Positions 59,436 through 64,000 of a DNA stretch of 64,000 nucleotides are shown in pieces. A program made the position numbers and the translations under genes. The stretch's first letter is position 1. Each line of letters begins with the position of its first letter. Under the pieces are notes generated by a model, which made no database searches, was not told the origin of the DNA, and saw only the letters and a list, made by a program, of their open reading frames with translations. Location: assembly GCA_013368315.1 (NCBI GenBank), contig JAACJM010000009.1, positions 372,001 through 436,000 on the forward strand, written 5' to 3'. This DNA is from Tetrapyrgos nigripes (Eukaryota > Basidiomycota > Agaricomycetes > Agaricales > Campanellaceae).

Positions 59436-59669
59436 GGTGATGGAGAAATCGGGAAGTGTTGGGAAGAGCGGAATTTAGGCAAAGTATTTGACTTGCTCAG
59501 AATCATTGTGGTTCACTTCAACTTACATCCGGCTCGGAAGTTCGGATATTGGCACTCAAAATGTCACATGATTCCGGATGTTCATGCTTGTCCGAAATCA
59601 ACAGCACATCCTTAAGAAATCGACAGCAATGGAAGATACCTTCCTATATTTACATCCCTCCCCGTCGAC
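59436..59669. promoter_or_regulatory. Divergent promoter between aldo-keto reductase and transketolase-like gene
   Basis: A 234-bp region with a cluster of CGG/CCG triplets at 59529-59593 (CATCCGGCTCGGAAGTTCGG, ATTCCGGATG, TGTCCGAAAT). It contains CGGATATTGG at 59543-59552, identical to the site in the transporter/dehydrogenase promoter at 51839-51848. This is a candidate binding region for the Zn2Cys6 regulator at 53758. Confidence 0.5.
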
Positions 59670-62139
59670 ATGGAAGACACTGAGCTCATCGTGACCACTA
59701 TCAGATGCCTAGGCGCTGACCTTGTTCAGCAGTACAAAGGTGGTCATGCCGGAACTGTGATGGGTGCTGCGTGCGTGCCAGTCTGTTCTCAACTTTCTTC
59801 GCTAATATTAGATCCACTTTTAGACCCATTGCCGTTTCTCTGTGGCGCGATGTTATGAGATATAATCCTCAAGATCCGCTGTGGTTCAACCGTGATCGAT
59901 TCGTCCTGTAGGTGTCTGCAGGCGTGTCGTAATCGTCATACTAATTTGCCCCATAGTTCTGCAGGCCATGCATGCCTTTTCCAGTATATCATGCTTCATT
60001 TCACTGGGTACCCGATTTGAACTTTGGATGAGTTGAAACGATACCATTCATCCAACTTCAAGACGTCCCGTGCAGCTGGTCATCCAGAAATCGAACAGGA
60101 GATCGGAATTGAAGTCACTACTGGACCACTCGTACGTTCTTCCTCATTTCCCGCTGAACTTCTCATGACAGCGTTTCTAGGGTCAAGGAATCGCCAACTC
60201 TGTTGGCCTTGCGATAACGGCAAAACAACTTGCCGCCCAGTACAACAAGTCTGGTTTCGAGGGCCTTATTGACAATACCATTTGGTGTTTTACGGGAGAT
60301 GGTTGTATACAGGAAGGCGTTGGTCAAGAAGGTATGCTTCGTTGCTTTATTCTGCCGGACAGGGTTTGAGTAACGTTTTCATAGCTATATCTGTTGCTGG
60401 TCACCTTGGGCTCGATAACCTCGTCCTCATCTATGACCAGAACAAAGTCACTGTGGATGGAACGATAGACGCTTGCTTCACTGAGGATGTTCCTCTTCGC
60501 TTCAAAGCTGCCAAATGGAACGTCATTGAACTGGATCTCAACTCCCCAAATTTTCCTACCCCTTCCTCCCAAGTATCTGCCGTCACCGAAGCTCTCCTTG
60601 CTGCTAAAGCACATAAGGGTGAACCGACGATCGTAGTCATCACTACTACCATCGGCTTTGGCTCCCGCAAGGCCAACACCGGTCCCGCCCACGGCCAACC
60701 CCTAGGTGAAGATGAAGTAGCCTATGTTAAGACCAAGTTCGGCTTCAAACCCGAGGACAAGTTTTTCATATCAGAGAAGGTCTATTCGCATTTCTCTCAT
60801 GTCGGCCCTAGAGGTCAGACTTTGCAAGAAGAATGGTCGAGTCTCCTTTCGAAATATGCTCAGCAGTACCCTGAAGAGCACGCAGAGCTGAGGAGGAGGA
60901 TTGGTGGGAAGCTGCCAGCCGGGTGGAGGGACTTGTTACCAACGAAGAAGGACCTGCCAACTGCAGACCAGCCGACGAGGAAGAGCTCTGGAATTGTGTT
61001 GGAGACACTTGCGCCTCGTTTCCCTGACATTGTCGCAGGAAGCGCCGATCTTTTAGAATCGACTTTCGTCAGTTGGAACGGGATGGTCGAGTTCCAAAAG
61101 GTAATTTTGGTCTCCATGTTTGCCCTTTTTTCATATACTCATCGTTTTTCTTTAGCCAGAGTCTGGTAGAGGAGACTATAGCGGACGTCAAATCCGCTAT
61201 GGCATTCGTGAATTCTCCATGGCAGCTATGTCCAACGGTATGGCGGCATACTTCCCCGCATTCCCTGGCCGTGAAGGAGGAGTTCTTCCAATATACTCCA
61301 CGTTCTTCATGTTTACGTCGTATGCTTTGAATGCTATCCGAATGGCAGCATTACAAAAACTACGCACAGTGAGTACATTTATTCTTTGCTTTGAGAGTTC
61401 ACTGATATATACACCGTTCTGCTAGATTGCCGTTGCGACTCATGACTCTATCGGTATAGGTGAAGATGGACCTACCCACCAACCTATCGCTCTCGCTTCC
61501 TTCTTCCGTGCTCTACCAAACACACGTCTTTGGCGTCCAGCTGATGCGGAAGAGACTATGGCAGCCTGGATCAATGCCATCGGCGAAGGTGAAGGCCCAA
61601 GTGTTCTCTGCTTCAGTAGACAACCTCTACCCCTCCTCGAGCACAGCGATAGACAGGGCGCCTGGCGAGGAGCATACGTAGTTCATCCCGAATCTTCTGG
61701 AAGCCCTCCCAAACTCGTCTTGGTCGCAACAGGCTCCGAAGTCTCCCTTGCCATCAGAGTCGCTCAAAAGCTGTCTTCTACGGTGTCCGACCTTCCTATC
61801 CGTGTCGTTTCTACTCCATGTCTGTCTATATTTGATCAGCAGGATGAAGAATATAGGAAGAAAACTATACCTTCTACTACTGCATTAGTCGTCAGTGTAG
61901 AAGCTTGGACTTCATTTGGGTGGGCCAGGTATGCGCATGCAGCGGTGAGCATGACAACTTTTGGGCATTCTGGGCCTCAGGCTGCGCTGTTTGAGTACTT
62001 TGGGTTTGGAGTGGATAATGTGACGAAGGTTGTTGGGGACTGGGTAGGAAAGTGGAGCACAGTTAGTGGTGGAAAGAGGGAGTTGAGGATACCTGGAGTC
62101 GGGGACTTCCAGGAGTTGTTGCATGGACCATTGCATTAA
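59670..62139 (+). CDS. Transketolase-family enzyme (dihydroxyacetone-synthase-like), in-frame stop
   Basis: Start at 59670 (MEDTELIVTTIRCLGADLVQ). Thiamine-diphosphate enzyme blocks: QYKGGHAGTVMGAA, FVLSAGHACLFQYIMLHFTG, TTGPLGQGIANSVGLAITAK, CFTGDGCIQEG (GDG motif), HLGLDNLVLIYDQNKVTVDG, YGIREFSMAAMSNGMAAYFP with the catalytic Glu, HDSIGIGEDGPTHQPIALAS and a C-terminal VLVATGSEVSLAIRVAQKL. GHAGTVMG differs from GHPGAPMG of housekeeping transketolase and recalls the dihydroxyacetone-synthase-like branch. At 60018-60020 an in-frame TGA replaces the Trp expected in GY-x-x-W-TLDELKRYH (TGG to TGA). Splicing cannot obviously remove it. Pseudogene, sequence error or a recent null allele are the options. 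Confidence 0.85.
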
Positions 62140-64000
62140 GACTCAGAGTGTGTACGATGTATGTATGTGCGACGTTACTTGCTTCTCTTTTTTCTTTCTT
62201 GGCCAGTATGACCTAGTATGACTCTGTCAGCCAAGTCCATACGAAATGTTCTGTCTTCTATCCGACCGGCTATCGATGGGTTAGTAGCTTTTTGGCCGCT
62301 ACTACTAGTGATGAATTGCAACGCATCCAGAAAACCGCGTCGGCTGGGAGCGGAAATTCCACGAGAATTGATGGTGGAGTTTTGATCGCTCTCCGCCGCT
62401 CTAGACCAGGATGACGTTGCTGACTGTGCGTACTTCCAATATTGCCATGGCTTTCCGTCGTCTTCTCAGCGTCTTCTGCCCGCCCCAGTCCTGCCGCCAG
62501 CGCGACCTTCCATTGTCTTCTGCCCGCTCCAACCTTTCCTATATCCTTCGCAGTGACTGCCCACCTCTGACCTCGTAGTGGCTCTTAAGTACTTCGTGTA
62601 CTTAATTTCAGTCAATACACCACATTCTATGTGTATACACCTCAGACTTCTTTATACTGGGCCCAGGGTTGGACTTGAGTGCTACGGTCAGGGCCTCACT
62701 ACCTTAATCTTTTTTCTGTTTGTCGCGAGTCTGTCGAAAAAAATTCTTCGTTTTTCTTGAATTCTCGAACTCTGTAAAAGCTTTAAGTAGTCTCGTTAAC
62801 CCGACTGACGATATACAGGTAAGACGTATGCTACTACTAGCGCGCTATTTTTGTAAGATATTCCCACACTTGGTGCCCTCAGCTTTTCACCTGTACAGAG
62901 AAACAACATTTCATACATTCTTGAAGAATTCATTAGTACCACTATTTTTTAACCTGTTTACCAAAAATCCCGTTGGAAAACGAAGCAGAACTTGTACAAA
63001 GACCGGTACCTTGCAAAGACCTGAAGTACATTTCCGCGAGTACACAGCCACTTCCGACTCAGGCTTTGGGCCGCAAATTTCTCTGCTGGACAATAGCACC
63101 TTCCACTGCGTATATCATTGTAAAAATTTGTGCGTAAATTTATGTCTAGTAGCTAGAGCCAACAGCGCTTGGCCGAGTCTCTGTGCCATAGCGCTCGTCG
63201 TTGACGATGTGGAAGGGGGACAATATTGCATTGTTTACCTAAAGCTTTAGATAGATGTTATCTATTTGATTCGGATCAAATTCCACCATCAATTCCTTGT
63301 GGAATTCCACCTCCCAGTGGCCTAGGTACTCCCGACATGGCGACAAAACTATATGTATTTGAAATAACAGGGAGGAACTAGGAGGAACTTCACTGATTAG
63401 GATGCGGCAGACGAGGTCTGGACGAGTAATGTATTTCGGTGACTCGGAGGGAGAACCATTTTGGATATCATTTCCAATTGACGCAAAAGTGGTACATCTT
63501 ATGGATGCCACGTACGCAAGACGACTTTTTATCGATGAGACCGTGGATCCAAGATTGCTACTAGTTTGTTTCCATCAGAAACGCTAATAAGGAATGGGAA
63601 GGGACTACGGAATGCAGCTGATAATCCGTTGAAAACCTAAAAAGCCAATAATTTTTCTGGATTTCTGAAGGATTCCAAATATAAGGACTGTGACCGACGC
63701 TTCGCTGGTATAAGCTAGGATTATCGTAGTCGTCGAAGAAGACTGTTGGTATTCCTTAATTGTTCTTCGGAACCTAATTTCGGCTGACATACTGGGGCCA
63801 GAGAGCTGGTGATCGCCAAGTGACCTAATGATGATGCGAGATGGGCAGGCTGCAGTACTACGACGTCTGGTATGTCGGAGTTTGTACTCAAACGGTAGGA
63901 CCCTGGTACGAGTCTGGTGCTGGTACGCTTTGGCCAACTGTTCAAGCCGAAGCTGTCAGGTAGCCCTGGCAATCAACAAAGAATCCAAATTCGGGGAACA
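62140..64000. other. Right-end intergenic region, no recognisable gene
   Basis: ORFs of 176 (62720-63250 plus), 90 (63239-63511 minus) and 61 residues (63402-63587 plus, MRQTRSGRVMYFGDSEGEPF) occur, but none shows a family motif or a convincing start and splice pattern. The 62330-62560 stretch is Pro/Ser-codon-like and could be untranslated sequence. The next gene probably lies beyond the window. Confidence 0.45.

Noticed and set aside
49047..62139. Secondary-metabolite biosynthetic cluster
   Set aside because: No polyketide synthase, NRPS, terpene cyclase or P450 is present; enzyme types fit primary carbon metabolism.
62720..63250. 176-residue plus-strand ORF near the right end
   Set aside because: Composition is uneven, no motif or family resemblance, no plausible splice context; kept only as a note in the intergenic entry.

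Overview
The window is nuclear DNA of a filamentous fungus, most likely a mushroom-forming basidiomycete (Agaricomycete). The evidence is short GT-AG introns of about 45-75 nt in nearly every gene, a local family of F-box proteins with the N-terminal Cys-pair and coiled-coil layout common in these fungi, BTB/POZ and rve-integrase transposon genes typical of the group, and tightly packed housekeeping genes. The species was not identified. All calls come from reading and translating the sequence; no database search was run.

Layout. 1-11.2 kb is a repeat-rich accessory block. Two inverted arms (1-1364 plus 2525-2740 on the left, 9390-11190 on the right) each carry a broken F-box-type gene. They enclose a degraded composite element with a relic of the splicing factor CWC25, an unknown multi-exon ORF, a DDE (rve, IS3EU-like) integrase pseudogene and a BTB/POZ gene broken by a 52-bp triplication. 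A Tc1/mariner fragment, itself interrupted by a 244-bp MITE, interrupts the left arm. 11.2-20.8 kb holds conserved single-copy genes: a tail-anchored unknown, centrin/CDC31, an ING-family PHD protein, a KHA1-type K+/H+ antiporter and BUD31. 20.9-30.3 kb is an array of four F-box paralogues with a second MITE. 30.6-36.2 kb holds a TB2/DP1/HVA22 (REEP-like) protein with a long acidic tail and a Ser/Pro-rich unknown. 37.5-48.8 kb holds a mitochondrial lipoyltransferase, the ISWI remodelling ATPase, an MFS transporter, complex I subunit NDUFA8, a small unknown and the complex I assembly factor NDUFAF3.

49.0-62.1 kb is the most interesting region. A sugar/polyol MFS transporter, an L-arabinitol 4-dehydrogenase-like enzyme, a Zn2Cys6 regulator, an aldo-keto reductase and a transketolase/dihydroxyacetone-synthase-like enzyme lie side by side. 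They look like a compact pentose/polyol catabolic cluster with its own regulator. The two divergent promoters in the cluster share the 10-mer CGGATATTGG, and the regulator promoter carries two tandem CGG-AG-CCG sites, so a testable regulatory circuit is visible.

Two oddities cut across the window. Several conserved genes need a single-base frame correction, mostly at short homopolymers, which points to consensus errors or recent decay. The lipoyltransferase gene can only be read through with an AT-AC intron. The last 1.9 kb shows no recognisable gene.
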